Source: Candidatus Poribacteria bacterium
GTDB lineage: Bacteria > Poribacteria > WGA-4E > WGA-3G
Reading direction: 5' to 3'
Assembly: GCA_012267415.1 (NCBI GenBank)
Contig: JAAXGN010000044.1
Location: forward strand, 156,591 to 220,590
Length of the DNA: 64,000 nucleotides
Shown here in pieces: positions 50,106-61,363 of this stretch. How positions within the stretch are numbered: the stretch's first letter is position 1; each line of letters opens with the position of its first letter. Below the pieces are notes generated by a model. That model saw only the letters and a list, made by a program, of their open reading frames with translations. It made no database searches and was not told where the DNA came from. The position numbers were made by a program, and so were the translations under genes.

Positions 50106-52976
50106 CTACGCAAGATGTTGCTTCAAAAACTTACCCGTAAAAGATTTACGTGCTTTTGCAATTTCTTCTGGAGTGCCTTGTGCTAATAACTGTCCACCCT
50201 TATGTCCACCTTCCGGACCAAGGTCTATAACATAATCAGCAGTCTTTATGACATCCAGATGATGTTCAATAACGATGACCGTATGACCGGAATCAACAAG
50301 TCTTCCAATACTGTCTAATAACTTCTGAATATCAGCAAGATGTAACCCCGTTGTGGGTTCGTCAAGTATATAGAGATTATGCTTACCACGTTTGATTTTG
50401 CTGAGTTCGTTTGCAAGTTTAATCCGTTGTGCTTCTCCCCCTGAGAGGATAGGGGCAGGATGTCCAATTTTGAGGTATCCGAGACCCAATTCATTCATTA
50501 CACCTAATTTGTGGTTAATCAGACGTTGGTCAATGAAGAACTCAACGCCGTCCTCTATGGACATTTCAAGGATTTCCGATATATTCTTACCATTATAGGT
50601 TACCTCAAGCGTATCATCATTGTAACGTGCCCCTTTACATGTTGGACAGGTAACCTCAACATCAGGCATGAAGTGTAACTGAGTCGTTATTGAACCTTCC
50701 CCATGGCATTCTTCACAACGTCCACCTTTCACGTTAAAACTAAAACGTGATGCTGTATAACCACGTGCTTGTGCTGCAGGTGTACTGGCATAGAGTTTAC
50801 GGATATTGTCATAAAATCCGATGTATGTGGCAGGATTCGAACGCGGGGAACGACCAATGGGAGACTGGTCTATGTTTATAACATCGCTGATGTTCTCGTG
50901 ACCTTTAAGTTCATCGTGCTCACCGTAAAGTGTTCGGCTGTCATGGTAGATCGAATACAATCTCTTATATATAATTTCATTGAGTAGCGTACTCTTACCA
51001 GACCCAGATGCACCTGTAATACAGATGAAGACTCCTAAGGGTATTTCAACGTCAATATTCTGTAAATTGTTCTCTCTTGCGCCAGTGATGCTGAGAAATT
51101 TCCCGTTAAGATTTCGACGTTCAACCGGCATAGGAATTTCCAGTTTTCCGCTCATATACAAACCAGTCAAAGACTCGTCACTCTTCATTATTTTGTCAAA
51201 GGGACCTTGCACTACTACCTGTCCACCGTGAACACCTGGACCAGGTCCCATTTCAATGATATGGTCAGCTTCCCGTATTGTACTTTCATCATGCTCAACA
51301 ACGATGACAGTGTTACCAATATCACGCAATTTCTGTAAAGTCTCAATCATCTTCACATTGTCCTTTGGGTGCAGCCCGATACTCGGCTCATCAAGCACAT
51401 AGAGCATTCCCATCAATCCAGAACCGATTTGAGTAGACAGGCGAATACGTTGCGACTCACCCCCTGACAGTGTAGCAGACCTTCTATTGAGATTTAAATA
51501 GTCGAGCCCAATGCCAAGTAGCAGTTCAATTCGGGTTACCAATTCTCTGATCACACGTTTGCCAGCTTCCTGTTGTTTCTCAGGCAATTCTGTAATACTA
51601 TTGAGGAAATCGCGCAATTGTTCAAAATGCAATTCTCCGACATCATGGACCGTCTTACCGTGAACAGTAACAAGTAAACGTTGTCGCTTCAGTTTTCTAC
51701 CATGACAATCAGGACAAGTATGTTCCACCATTACCGTGCGTAGATATTCCTCCATCCCAGAGTGCGCTTCTCCCTGTTTCCTATACCTTCTATACCGTCT
51801 ATCAATCCGTGTGATAATCCCATCAAAACGTACTGGCATCCCGATGTGTCGTTGCTGCATAGGTTTTGCATCTTCAGCTTGACAGAGTGGAAACTCCTTA
51901 CCACGTGTTCCGTAGAATATGATATCCACAAGCTCTTCAGGCAGGTCAGCAAAAGGCATATTCAGGTCAATCTTATAATGTTGTGCCAGACTATACATCA
52001 TCCGACCATCCCATCTGTCCGGATCATAGTTAAATGCTTGTTTGACAAAAGCACCTTCTGCTATGCTGCGCGTTTTATCTGGAACAAGTAAATTCGGATG
52101 GACCTGTAGATAAGTACCGAGTCCGGAACACGTTACACATGCACCCGTTGGTTCATTAAAGGTAAAATGGTGCGGACCCAATTCACACATCAATACACCG
52201 TGTTCTTCACATCCAAAGTCAGACATAAACGCATCAAGGTCTACATCTTCATCCTCCGGCAGTTCAATATGAAAACGCATGAAACCTTCACCCACTACCA
52301 TTGCATGTTCAAGTGCTGCCAATACCTGTTTATCAATATCCTTTCTTATGTAGAATTTGTCCACAATCACCTGAATATCATAATCTTTATCAGGATCAAG
52401 TTCCACTTCTTCGCTGATGTCGTGTTCTACACCGTCAACGCGTACGTGTCTACAGCCTTTAGTTCTTATATCGTCAAAAAGGTATTCGTAATCTTCACCG
52501 TATATTTTAAAGACAGGTGCGTGTATTTCTACTTCAGTGTCGTCTGGGAGGGATAGCAGTCTTTCCAAAATCTGATAATGGGTCCTGATTGGGATCTCTT
52601 TTTCACAGTAAGGACAGTGTGAAATGCCGATAGTCGCAAAGAGCATACGCAAATAATCCTGCAGATCAGTCATGGTACCTACGGTTGAACGCGGATTCAT
52701 TGTAACCGTTTTCTGCTCAATTGAGACAACAGGGGACAGTCCATCAATGAAATCAACGTCAGGTTTTTTTAGCTGCGTAATAAACCTTTTGGCGTATGTT
52801 GACATTGATTCCAGGAATCTACGTTGCCCTTCAGCATACACAGTGTCAAATGCTAATGAGGACTTTCCTGATCCACTGATTCCTGTTACCACGACAAGTT
52901 GATCGCGTGGTATCTCTACTTCTATATTTTGTAGGTTATTTTCTCTTGCCCCTTTTACTGAGACACTCTGTCTCAT
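50106..52976 (-). CDS. uvrA: Excinuclease ABC subunit A
   Basis: The 956-residue protein begins [20 protein letters not shown] behind GGAG. It has two ABC modules, with Walker [10 protein letters not shown] near the start and GASGSGKST around residue 650. The zinc finger cysteines are CEECHGEG and CPTCKG, and the signatures are [12 protein letters not shown] and [27 protein letters not shown] is characteristic. It detects DNA damage with UvrB in nucleotide excision repair. Length and order are standard. Confidence 0.97.
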   Translation of the reverse strand: MRQSVSVKGARENNLQNIEVEIPRDQLVVVTGISGSGKSSLAFDTVYAEGQRRFLESMSTYAKRFITQLKKPDVDFIDGLSPVVSIEQKTVTMNPRSTVGTMTDLQDYLRMLFATIGISHCPYCEKEIPIRTHYQILERLLSLPDDTEVEIHAPVFKIYGEDYEYLFDDIRTKGCRHVRVDGVEHDISEEVELDPDKDYDIQVIVDKFYIRKDIDKQVLAALEHAMVVGEGFMRFHIELPEDEDVDLDAFMSDFGCEEHGVLMCELGPHHFTFNEPTGACVTCSGLGTYLQVHPNLLVPDKTRSIAEGAFVKQAFNYDPDRWDGRMMYSLAQHYKIDLNMPFADLPEELVDIIFYGTRGKEFPLCQAEDAKPMQQRHIGMPVRFDGIITRIDRRYRRYRKQGEAHSGMEEYLRTVMVEHTCPDCHGRKLKRQRLLVTVHGKTVHDVGELHFEQLRDFLNSITELPEKQQEAGKRVIRELVTRIELLLGIGLDYLNLNRRSATLSGGESQRIRLSTQIGSGLMGMLYVLDEPSIGLHPKDNVKMIETLQKLRDIGNTVIVVEHDESTIREADHIIEMGPGPGVHGGQVVVQGPFDKIMKSDESLTGLYMSGKLEIPMPVERRNLNGKFLSITGARENNLQNIDVEIPLGVFICITGASGSGKSTLLNEIIYKRLYSIYHDSRTLYGEHDELKGHENISDVINIDQSPIGRSPRSNPATYIGFYDNIRKLYASTPAAQARGYTASRFSFNVKGGRCEECHGEGSITTQLHFMPDVEVTCPTCKGARYNDDTLEVTYNGKNISEILEMSIEDGVEFFIDQRLINHKLGVMNELGLGYLKIGHPAPILSGGEAQRIKLANELSKIKRGKHNLYILDEPTTGLHLADIQKLLDSIGRLVDSGHTVIVIEHHLDVIKTADYVIDLGPEGGHKGGQLLAQGTPEEIAKARKSFTGKFLKQHLA

Positions 52977-53193
52977 ACTTGTTCTCCTTGCTTATTAGTA
53001 AATCCAAATTGAAAAAAATGTCCGATGTGAATGGTCTTCTTACATGCAGTTGTTAGAATGGGAATTATCTAAATTATACCATGCAAATTTACGAAAAAAT
53101 AACAGCTATAGTTACGTGCGAAAAGTGTTGTTTGTATTCGCGCAATTTATTACCCTTTATCCTATCATCTGCAACCTTCGTTTTTCCATTCCC

Positions 53194-55479
53194 TTATTCA
53201 ACATCCAACTCTCGTATTATAGATGTTAAATCCCATAGTAGTATGATGTCATCAAAGCCAACACTGGCAAGGGTATTCCCATCAGCACTAAAAGATAAAT
53301 CGGTAATCTTTCTTGAATGTCCAGAAAGCGTTTTTACCCGTTCTCCAGTACGTAAATCCCATAGGTTTATAATTTCAGTATCGTATCTTGAATTCTGCCC
53401 AGGGACTTCAGTTGCCAATATTAAACCGTTAGGATAAAACATAACAAACCAGAAAATACGTTTATCGCCAGAAATTGATTGTATTTGCTGTCCGGTATCT
53501 ATATCCCATAAACGGACTGTTCCATCTTTACCTGTACTTGCTATTGAATGATCATCAGGACTAAAGCTTATACTGGTAATAGCACCTGCATGACCATCTA
53601 ATGCCTGTTCCTCTTTCCATGTAGAAACATTCCATAGATGGATATTTCCTTTCTTATCACCGGTAGCAAGTTTACTACCATCCGAATTGAACATTAAGAC
53701 CATTTTCGAATTAGAATGTGTATTACGTTCGGTATCTCCCCCTCGCTCTGTGAGAGTCTTATATTTTCCTGTGCTTACATCCCATATTAGGATCGTTTCG
53801 TCTTGTCCTCCGCTGATAAGTGTCTCTCCATCAGGACTAAATGCCACATTTTCTATTAAATTTTCATGACCTGTTAGCGTCTGTGTGAGTCTACCGGTAG
53901 CAACATTCCACAAACGAATCGTCTTATCTTCGTATGCAAAACTCCAACTCGCGAGTATAGTGCTATCCATACTAAACACAACACCTTTAATCGGTCCTTT
54001 ATTGTCTTTTATTGTTCGCTTGTGTTCACCAGTATTAGCATTCCAAAACCGAATTAAACCATCCTTACTTGCGCTCCAACTCGCTATTGTTTCTCCATTT
54101 GGACTAACCAGAACGTCATTGTGCCATGTACCGTTAGAACTATTCGTCTTCCCCATAAGTGTATGCAACCGTTTTTTACCGGTATCCCACAGAGATAATA
54201 TACCTCCATCAGCTTCTGAAATGACAACTTTCTCTCCTTTAGGAATGAAAGCAATAGAATATGTATCATGCTTTATACGATGATGAGTATCCCTTGGATT
54301 AAGATTTGAAATAGTCCTCTTAAGTTTCCCTGTCATAATATCCCATATACGAATGCCACCTGGGTAATCTACAGTTGCCAGCGTCTTTCCATCAGGACTA
54401 AAAGATGCATTCGTAAGGTAACCGGTATCTCCGGTGAAACGTCTACGTTTACCTGTTGCTATATCCCACATTCGAATTTGGTAATCTTTCACCAAACTAA
54501 GAATCGATTTTCCATCTGGACTAAACAGAATAACTTCTACCCCTCTTACATAACTTTTCTCCTTGTTGTCTTGATTTTTATCGGAAAAAGTCTGTTTAAG
54601 TTCACCAGCCGTTGAATCCCACAGATGGATTGTTCTGGATTCGCCTGCGGTGATGAGTAAACTTTGATCCGGACTGAAAAATATCCTTTCTATCTTTTCT
54701 TTTTGGAAACTCTTTTCCGAAATAACACCTTTACTCGCAAAAGGTAGTTTTAGTTCCCCTGAAGCACTATCCCAAAAATTAATCGTCATATCCCTGCTTA
54801 CACTAATTAGTGTGCTGCCATCCGGACTGAATGATAAGTAAGTAATATTATCCTGATGCCCTGTTAGCGTTCGTATGTGTTTCCCTGTTTTAACATCCCA
54901 CAAACGTATTGTCTGATCATGACTCCCACTTGCTATGATTTTGTCATCTGGACTATATGTCAAACAGCCAATATAGTCTTCATGTCCTTTGAGTATATGT
55001 TTGGAAGTATTCGTCTTTGAATCCCATATATGAATTTCCTTGAAACTTATAGTTGAAAAAGTGTTTCCGTCTGAACTGTATGTTGCATGGCGAAGGAAAT
55101 CATGCTTCTTTTTTGAAGGTTTTTTGATTTCCGGTAAAGTAACATCCCAATGGGTGATTTTATTGCTGAACCTCTCCATACCTGCAAGAACTGTCCCATC
55201 ATGATTAAAATACACTTTCTCCATTTCTTGATTACTTCGAGATAACAATGCTTGTTCCTGATATATATCAGTATCATATATCCAAATACCAATGGTAGTT
55301 GCAACTGCAAGTATAGATCCGTCAGGTGAATATTGCATATCATTGATCCGTCCCTTTCCAAGACGGGCGATTGCACCATCAGGTAATTCCCACTGTGTGT
55401 AGTCTTGAGCATATATATTAAGTATGCCGATTTGAAGAAGGAGTAACAAGTAAATTATAGATAGTACTGTTCTTATCAT
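53194..55479 (-). CDS. WD40-repeat secreted protein, paralogue 1
   Basis: The 761-residue protein starts behind GGGAGG and has a signal peptide (MIRTVLSIIYLLLLLQ, to about IYAQD). About a dozen WD40 units follow with repeated phrases of the type SFSPDGxTLAS...IRLWDxxTG, for example GHEDYIGCLTYSPDDKIIAS and SISFSPDDHSIASTGKDG. Its first mature segment (QWELPDGAIARLGKGRIND) matches that of the next gene. It would be a multi-partner beta-propeller scaffold outside the inner membrane. It ends the minus-strand cluster that begins at 63.7 kb. Confidence 0.88.
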   Translation of the reverse strand: MIRTVLSIIYLLLLLQIGILNIYAQDYTQWELPDGAIARLGKGRINDMQYSPDGSILAVATTIGIWIYDTDIYQEQALLSRSNQEMEKVYFNHDGTVLAGMERFSNKITHWDVTLPEIKKPSKKKHDFLRHATYSSDGNTFSTISFKEIHIWDSKTNTSKHILKGHEDYIGCLTYSPDDKIIASGSHDQTIRLWDVKTGKHIRTLTGHQDNITYLSFSPDGSTLISVSRDMTINFWDSASGELKLPFASKGVISEKSFQKEKIERIFFSPDQSLLITAGESRTIHLWDSTAGELKQTFSDKNQDNKEKSYVRGVEVILFSPDGKSILSLVKDYQIRMWDIATGKRRRFTGDTGYLTNASFSPDGKTLATVDYPGGIRIWDIMTGKLKRTISNLNPRDTHHRIKHDTYSIAFIPKGEKVVISEADGGILSLWDTGKKRLHTLMGKTNSSNGTWHNDVLVSPNGETIASWSASKDGLIRFWNANTGEHKRTIKDNKGPIKGVVFSMDSTILASWSFAYEDKTIRLWNVATGRLTQTLTGHENLIENVAFSPDGETLISGGQDETILIWDVSTGKYKTLTERGGDTERNTHSNSKMVLMFNSDGSKLATGDKKGNIHLWNVSTWKEEQALDGHAGAITSISFSPDDHSIASTGKDGTVRLWDIDTGQQIQSISGDKRIFWFVMFYPNGLILATEVPGQNSRYDTEIINLWDLRTGERVKTLSGHSRKITDLSFSADGNTLASVGFDDIILLWDLTSIIRELDVE

Positions 55480-55533
55480 TTGTAAAACCTCCCATTACAT
55501 TCTCTTCATAACGATATGTTCCGACTATATTAT

Positions 55534-57639
55534 TTATTTTACCATCTCCGTGTTCTCGTCACTGTTCCTCTGAGATAACACTGTAAAATCCCATAAGAGT
55601 GTTGTGCCATCAATACCAGAACTAACGAGAGTCTGTCCATCTGAACTGAATTTTAGGTAAGTAACCTGACCTACATGTCCATTAAAAGTCTTAATTCGTT
55701 TCCCTGTAATAACATCCCATACATTGATCGCACCATCAACACGTCCACCTACAAGGAGAGTACCATCAGGACTTAACTTCATCTGAACGATCTGCCTTAT
55801 GTTGTCTTTACCATATCCACCGATTATATGTTGATTGTTAAGGATACCTATTTCCTCTCCAGTATCAACATCCCACAAATAGATACTTCCATCTATATCT
55901 GCTTTCACCAGCATTTTATATTCTGAGTTTAAAACTAAAAAATTAAACGAACTCGGTTTGTCAGGAATTATCTTTTTCGGTTTGTTATTAGTAACATCCC
56001 ACACAACAATTTCTGAATCTGTACAATATGCAAGCATACTCCCATCTGAACTGATTAGTGTATTAACAAGGAATTGAATTGTGTATTTAACCTGTTTGGT
56101 TAATGTTGTATGTGATCCTGTCTCTAAATCCCACAGATAAAGGGAGTATGATTGATCTTTCTTATATTTCCTTGATAATGCGAAATTTCCATCTGAACTG
56201 AATCCTATATTCGAACTATATACACCTACTGCAAAACTATACTTCTGTCTACCCTTTTTAATATCCCATAGACGAACCATCTCGTCATGACCGTGACTGA
56301 TAAGTGTTTCATCATCCTTGAACATAATGTGTGACACTTGATCAGAATGTCCTCTTAGTGTTTTTTTATGTTCACCTGTGTCAACTGTCCATATCCGGAT
56401 AGTCTTATCCAAACCTCCACTTGCCAGAGTTTTTCCATCTGGACTGAAGGATAGACTATACACCTGCTTCTTATGACCCGTGAGTATAGTCTGCACTTCC
56501 TGTGTGTTTAAATCATAGAGAATAATGTTATTCTTTCCATAAATCGTAGCACCAATTATTCTATCTGGACTAAACACTATATTTTTTGAAGCAAATCCAG
56601 GCCCATGTCCAGCAATAGTATTCTTATGTTCCCCTATGTTAAGATCCCACTGATGGATAATTCCATCCATACTTGCGCTTGCTAAAGTTTCACCGTTTGG
56701 ACTGAAGGAGATTCTATGCAGATATTTAGAATTTGTTTTGAAAGTGTGCTTACGTCTTCCAGTGGCAACCTGCCATACACGTATTGTTTTGTCTTCACTT
56801 ATGCTTGCAATATGACTTTCATCACGACTGAAGGTTAAACGCAAAATAGGTTTCTTATGTCCTTTTAAGGTCTTATGTAATGTTTCTGTTTCAGCATCCC
56901 ACAAACGGACTGTCTTATCCTTACTTCCAGAGGCGATCATTGTTCCATCGGGACTGAATGAGACACATGTGATACTCGCCTTATGTGCATCCTTTATTAT
57001 TTTTACCGTTTCAGTCTCTAAATCCCCGAATCGGATTGTCTTGTAATTTCCATTAACCACCGATATTCTATCTGAGGGGAATGTGATATCATATTGGCGA
57101 TTTAAATGTATATTAAAATCTCTTTTATGCACTCTTTTTTCTACATCCCAAATATGCAAATCATAACCATCACTCCAACAAGTTAATGTTGTCCCATCCG
57201 GACTGAAATTTACACCTATTATATCATACCTATGTCCCATAAATGTGTGCATGAGTTTATGGGTTTCAACATTCCATAGTCGAACCAATTTATTTCCACA
57301 TGCAGCCGCAAGTGTTTTTCCATCAGGACTGAATCCTATAGAATTCACACCTTCTCCATCCTTAGTAAGGAGTGCAAGTTCATTACCACTCTTCGAATCA
57401 TAAAGCCACGTTCCTATAGAGCTTGCAACAGCGAGTATAGTACTGTCTGGAGAATACGCCAAATTATTGACTTTCCCCTTACCGATACGTGCTTTCACAC
57501 CTTTCGGTAAATGCCATTGTGGCGTATTTAATTGTGCAATATTCACATCAAGTATATCCGGTGTTGAAGGATAACGAATTAGCCAAATAACTACAACTAT
57601 GAAGATAACCAAAATTATGATAACTAATGCATTTTTCAT
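55534..57639 (-). CDS. WD40-repeat membrane-anchored protein, paralogue 2
   Basis: ATG 57639 has AAAGGAGG seven bases upstream; an in-frame GTG nine codons earlier has no such site. The 701-residue protein has an N-terminal membrane anchor (ALVIIILVIFIVVVIWLI) and about twelve WD40 units (SFSPDGTMIASGSKDKTVRL, SFSPDGKTLASGGLDKTIRI). After the anchor, QWHLPKGVKARIGKGKVNN is homologous to the matching segment of paralogue 1. It starts 27 bases after the tandem nucleotidyltransferase gene and 54 bases before paralogue 1, so the three are one transcription unit. Confidence 0.88.
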   Translation of the reverse strand: MKNALVIIILVIFIVVVIWLIRYPSTPDILDVNIAQLNTPQWHLPKGVKARIGKGKVNNLAYSPDSTILAVASSIGTWLYDSKSGNELALLTKDGEGVNSIGFSPDGKTLAAACGNKLVRLWNVETHKLMHTFMGHRYDIIGVNFSPDGTTLTCWSDGYDLHIWDVEKRVHKRDFNIHLNRQYDITFPSDRISVVNGNYKTIRFGDLETETVKIIKDAHKASITCVSFSPDGTMIASGSKDKTVRLWDAETETLHKTLKGHKKPILRLTFSRDESHIASISEDKTIRVWQVATGRRKHTFKTNSKYLHRISFSPNGETLASASMDGIIHQWDLNIGEHKNTIAGHGPGFASKNIVFSPDRIIGATIYGKNNIILYDLNTQEVQTILTGHKKQVYSLSFSPDGKTLASGGLDKTIRIWTVDTGEHKKTLRGHSDQVSHIMFKDDETLISHGHDEMVRLWDIKKGRQKYSFAVGVYSSNIGFSSDGNFALSRKYKKDQSYSLYLWDLETGSHTTLTKQVKYTIQFLVNTLISSDGSMLAYCTDSEIVVWDVTNNKPKKIIPDKPSSFNFLVLNSEYKMLVKADIDGSIYLWDVDTGEEIGILNNQHIIGGYGKDNIRQIVQMKLSPDGTLLVGGRVDGAINVWDVITGKRIKTFNGHVGQVTYLKFSSDGQTLVSSGIDGTTLLWDFTVLSQRNSDENTEMVK

Positions 57640-57666
57640 CTCATTACCTCCTTTACGAACCCTCAC

Positions 57667-59541
57667 TTACAGAAAAGGATTGTCAATATCATAGAAATAT
57701 GCTGGTTCATCCACCGAAACTTTACTATCCATCGTCAATCTTATAGGTGAAGAGAACAACTCCAGAACATCCTTCCGGGATAACCATTCACATGCCATAC
57801 TGAGCCAAAGCTGCCGACTACCAAAATGATCATAGATGTCAGATAAGGAGCGTTCCCCGCCAGCATCCTCAAGAAAATCAAGAATAGGTTTAAAGAAAGT
57901 CTGTATATGTTCTTCTAAAAATGCGTCAATCAGATCCAATACCTTCGCAAGAACTGACTCGTCCTTTGGAACATCCAGAATATCTGTAAATATAGCATTA
58001 AAAAAGTCAGGATTGCTTTTGAGTGCTTGGTAAATAGTCTTGTGTTGAGGCACCTCTCCGTTCATGATGGCTTCAATACGTGCCAATTGTCTAACTGCAA
58101 TCATCAAGTAATAGAAAGTGTAATTATAGTCCTTTTTCACATAGAACCATTTCTCCGTTTTGTCAAGTATCGTCGTTAATCCTCCTGCCATATTCAACAA
58201 TTGCGACTGTCTATCACGTTCCCCGATAAAATCAAGACCTTCATGCAACTCTCTAAGCGTTGGATCCTTGGTAAAGAGTATTTCACTTTGAGCATATATT
58301 GCATGCAAATGACTTCCCTGTAAGTTACGTTCCAGTAACTTCTTATATCCATTTCTGTTTACCAATCTGACTCTAATTGGGATTCCATCCTCAATTAATT
58401 GGTATTCTTGTTGTTGAAACTTCGTTCCATCTCTCATGATGAGGGTGAGATGGATGTTGGTCTTCTCCCATACGTTCTCCTCTTTGAGATTACTTGTGAG
58501 TATTGCAGCGACAATATAACGATCCGCTACGATTGTGTCAGTGAACCTTTCTAAAGCATCCGCAATCTGTGGATGGACTTCTGATTTTAGTTTAGGTGCG
58601 CGGAGCCCAGTTTTCGATTTATCATAATAGTATGCCGGCTCCTCCAATGTAATCTGACTCTTAGCCATCAACCGAATAGGTGTAGATACCTGTTGGATAA
58701 CTCCTTTCCATGCTAACCATTGACATAATACATCAACAGATGCATCACGGAACTTCATAAGAAAATGTGCATTCAATTCAGAATTTGATCGTGGACCTTT
58801 CTGTTCTTCGAGATAATCCAAAATCGGTTGGAAGATAAATTCTCTTTCATCAATATAAACGTTCACCGCATTGAGTGCATCTTGAATAACTTTTTCATTT
58901 TTTTCGCAGTTTATAAAGTCAGTATATACATGTCCAAAGAAGTCTGGGTTATATGCCAAAGCCGGTTGTATAACTTCTCGCGCGGGAATCTCATTATTCA
59001 AAAGCACCTCAATACGTGCTAAACTCTCCACAACACTTAGGAGTGACAGGAAGCAAGTTATTATATCCCGATTCACATAAAACTGCTTTTCTGCATAAAT
59101 TAGTGTTGGTAATGTTCCCGCAATAACATTTAGCAGCTGTAGTTGTTTATCACGCTCACCTATACTATCCCGACTTGCGTTCTTATCATACCATTCCTTG
59201 ATAGAATCATCACGAGAGAATAACAACGTGCTGTGTGAAAAATAAGAGTGCATGAACGAACCTTCTTGCGCGCTCTCAATCGCACGTTTGAACAAGCTGC
59301 GCGGAGTCAAACTTGCATGTATCATAACATCATTTTCTACAAGTGAGAAAAACGATTCTCTTGGACGGATACCATCCTTACCGATAATCTCAACATCTAA
59401 ATCGGATTTTTCCCACACCTGTGCATAAGAGAAACTACCAGCAACAATCATCGCAAGCATATTCGGGTCCGCCTTTACCCTCTCAACAAGCATGTCGACT
59501 GCTTCATAATACTGTTGTTCAACATCATCCTGTGTTCGCAT
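57667..59541 (-). CDS. Tandem nucleotidyltransferase-fold protein, second half degenerate
   Basis: The 624-residue protein is two ~310-residue repeats. Each has an N-terminal nucleotidyltransferase-like region, IGERDKQLQLLN or IGERDRQSQLLN in the middle and SPIRL...EPAYYYD or EPAYFYD at the end. The first copy keeps the active-site pattern GSFSYAQVWEKSDLDVEI (Gly35-Ser36, Asp47, Asp49). The second has SNLKEENVWEKTNIHLTL, with Ser but Asn and His in place of the aspartates, so it is probably inactive. No further family is recognised. It follows the HEPN-MNT gene by 23 bases and precedes a WD40 gene. Confidence 0.72.
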   Translation of the reverse strand: MRTQDDVEQQYYEAVDMLVERVKADPNMLAMIVAGSFSYAQVWEKSDLDVEIIGKDGIRPRESFFSLVENDVMIHASLTPRSLFKRAIESAQEGSFMHSYFSHSTLLFSRDDSIKEWYDKNASRDSIGERDKQLQLLNVIAGTLPTLIYAEKQFYVNRDIITCFLSLLSVVESLARIEVLLNNEIPAREVIQPALAYNPDFFGHVYTDFINCEKNEKVIQDALNAVNVYIDEREFIFQPILDYLEEQKGPRSNSELNAHFLMKFRDASVDVLCQWLAWKGVIQQVSTPIRLMAKSQITLEEPAYYYDKSKTGLRAPKLKSEVHPQIADALERFTDTIVADRYIVAAILTSNLKEENVWEKTNIHLTLIMRDGTKFQQQEYQLIEDGIPIRVRLVNRNGYKKLLERNLQGSHLHAIYAQSEILFTKDPTLRELHEGLDFIGERDRQSQLLNMAGGLTTILDKTEKWFYVKKDYNYTFYYLMIAVRQLARIEAIMNGEVPQHKTIYQALKSNPDFFNAIFTDILDVPKDESVLAKVLDLIDAFLEEHIQTFFKPILDFLEDAGGERSLSDIYDHFGSRQLWLSMACEWLSRKDVLELFSSPIRLTMDSKVSVDEPAYFYDIDNPFL

Positions 59542-59564
59542 GGTTCCTTTCTCCTATTTCTTAC

Positions 59565-60323
59565 TTATCCTTCTGAATTATCCTCATCGTTTGATAACTT
59601 CAACTCAGTGCGAACCGCTTCACGTATTTCTCCGCAGATACGCATTGCATTCTCTGCATCACTTGCAGTCGCAATTTCCTCTGGATACCGAGAATCCACC
59701 GCATGTTTTGTCAATGTTGATAGATCAGCCTGCCATACACGCCATGCGGGAATTGTCGGTAGAATTAAGTCTAACAGATCATTTAACTTGTGTGTTCTCT
59801 GTATAGGAATGTTATTCTCTTGAAGCCACGCCTTAAGATATTTCTCTACACACTGTTGTGCCAAAAAACAGATAACATGGTATACAGGACTTGACCCGTA
59901 ATGAAGTTGTTCAGCTGCACTGAAATCCCCTTCAGCCTTTTTTACCCATTCTAAAGTAATCGGGTTCACTTCTGTATTCTCTTTTTTGTGTGGTATGATG
60001 TAGAAACCATCGGTTTCATAAAGCACTTGCCCCTTCTCAGTGACTTCACGCAAAAACCAATCATTGTATGAAAGACGATATGCAATGTATTCTGGGGAAC
60101 GGACGAGTAGGTCAATGTTAAATTGACTCGGAATTTGTTCCTTAATCTCAATTTCTCTGTCGCGTACTTCAGATTTGTCAACCGGCATTACCACTAAGAG
60201 ATCAACATCAGAGCTTTCAGTCGGTGTACCGTACGCATAAGAACCGTAAAGGATTATCTGCAATGGTGCGAATTCACGCACGATATCATCACAAGCAGCT
60301 AAAATCTCTTCGCGACTTACCAT
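59565..60323 (-). CDS. HEPN-MNT fusion protein, copy 1
   Basis: ATG 60323 sits behind GAGGATG. The 252-residue protein has an N-terminal minimal nucleotidyltransferase with GSYAYGTPTESSDVD (Gly27-Ser28, Asp39, Asp41) and a C-terminal HEPN domain (about 120-245; AEGDFSAAEQLHY, FLAQQCVEKYLKAWLQENN, THKLNDLLDL, SRYPEEIATASDAENAM). Separate HEPN and MNT proteins form a toxin-antitoxin pair in which MNT adenylylates HEPN. In this fusion they are one chain. A copy of the same length lies at 61458-62216. Confidence 0.88.
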   Translation of the reverse strand: MVSREEILAACDDIVREFAPLQIILYGSYAYGTPTESSDVDLLVVMPVDKSEVRDREIEIKEQIPSQFNIDLLVRSPEYIAYRLSYNDWFLREVTEKGQVLYETDGFYIIPHKKENTEVNPITLEWVKKAEGDFSAAEQLHYGSSPVYHVICFLAQQCVEKYLKAWLQENNIPIQRTHKLNDLLDLILPTIPAWRVWQADLSTLTKHAVDSRYPEEIATASDAENAMRICGEIREAVRTELKLSNDEDNSEG

Positions 60324-60386
60324 CTTAACATCCTCAGAACGGCACTCTTGTATACTGTTTCTACACATACCACTATTGAAAGAAAA

Positions 60387-61322
60387 CTACTTGGGTTTTA
60401 CTAAGGAGTTGATATATGATTCTTGATAGATATCCCAATTGTCCGTAGGTGGAATAACCATTATTCCGGATTCCCACACTTCAGGTTTATCTTTTACTCT
60501 CATCAAATAATCGCGTGCATTGAGGTAATGACAGTATTCATCCAGATTTTGTATCGTCATACCTTTATCAATCAAAGTTTGCAACCATTCATCGCGAGGA
60601 TATATCTCATCAACCTCGTAAAGCGGGACCAACTTCCCACTATATTTCAATTTCTCTACACCGTTGACTGAGTAGCTACGGTTGATCGTGATACCCGCAT
60701 GCCTTCTGTCATAATCAGAATCATAATTTGCCATCAATAACTGCACTATATCAGATGTAGATTGCTGATTAACTTGTGCTTCTGTTTTGACGTTAATATG
60801 CTCCGTCCGAATTTCAATGACATCTCTTTGTTGTTCAATCTGTTCATTTAAACTCTCTAATTCTTCCTCAGCGTTCTCAATAAATTCCTGCATCTGTTCC
60901 CGTATTTTTTCAATCTGTGCCTCTGCAATTTCAGCATTCTGTTCCATCACCTCGTGAGCTCTCTCAACATGTTTCTCAGCACTTTCTCTAACTCTCTCCA
61001 GATGATTTTGGATGCCTTCTACTTGTACTTCAATAGTACGACTAATTTTGTCAGTATCTTCATGCAAACTCTGAATCCGTTCATCTATATTTCTCTCGTG
61101 TTCTTCCTTAGCTCTATGCAAACGTTCGATCTGTTCTTCTGCAGATTTAGTTTCTGCCTGTATCTGCTTCTGTAAGTTTTCGATATGTTCTTCAGAGGAC
61201 CTCCTTTGTCCCTCTAATCGTTCCTGTATTTTCTCAATAAATTCCTCACCGAACCTGTTGTTTTTCTCAATTGCTTCCTGTATTGTGTCTATCATTTCTT
61301 GTGCATGCTGAATATCTTTCAT
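60387..61322 (-). CDS. Long coiled-coil protein of unknown function
   Basis: The 311-residue protein starts behind GGAGAAAACAG. Residues about 1-190 are an almost unbroken coiled coil (EFIEKIQERLEGQRRSSEE, EQNAEIAEAQIEKIREQMQE, EEELESLNEQIEQQRDVIEI). The last 110 residues are a compact domain I do not recognise (GITINRSYSVNGVEKLKYSG, YEVDEIYPRDEWLQTLIDKG, ESGIMVIPPTDNWD). There are no membrane segments. It lies between the two HEPN-MNT copies in the same direction, which suggests a shared role. Confidence 0.72.
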   Translation of the reverse strand: MKDIQHAQEMIDTIQEAIEKNNRFGEEFIEKIQERLEGQRRSSEEHIENLQKQIQAETKSAEEQIERLHRAKEEHERNIDERIQSLHEDTDKISRTIEVQVEGIQNHLERVRESAEKHVERAHEVMEQNAEIAEAQIEKIREQMQEFIENAEEELESLNEQIEQQRDVIEIRTEHINVKTEAQVNQQSTSDIVQLLMANYDSDYDRRHAGITINRSYSVNGVEKLKYSGKLVPLYEVDEIYPRDEWLQTLIDKGMTIQNLDEYCHYLNARDYLMRVKDKPEVWESGIMVIPPTDNWDIYQESYINSLVKPK

Positions 61323-61363
61323 CTGTTTTCTCCTTTTGTAGATTTATTTTCTGAATTGGTTAT

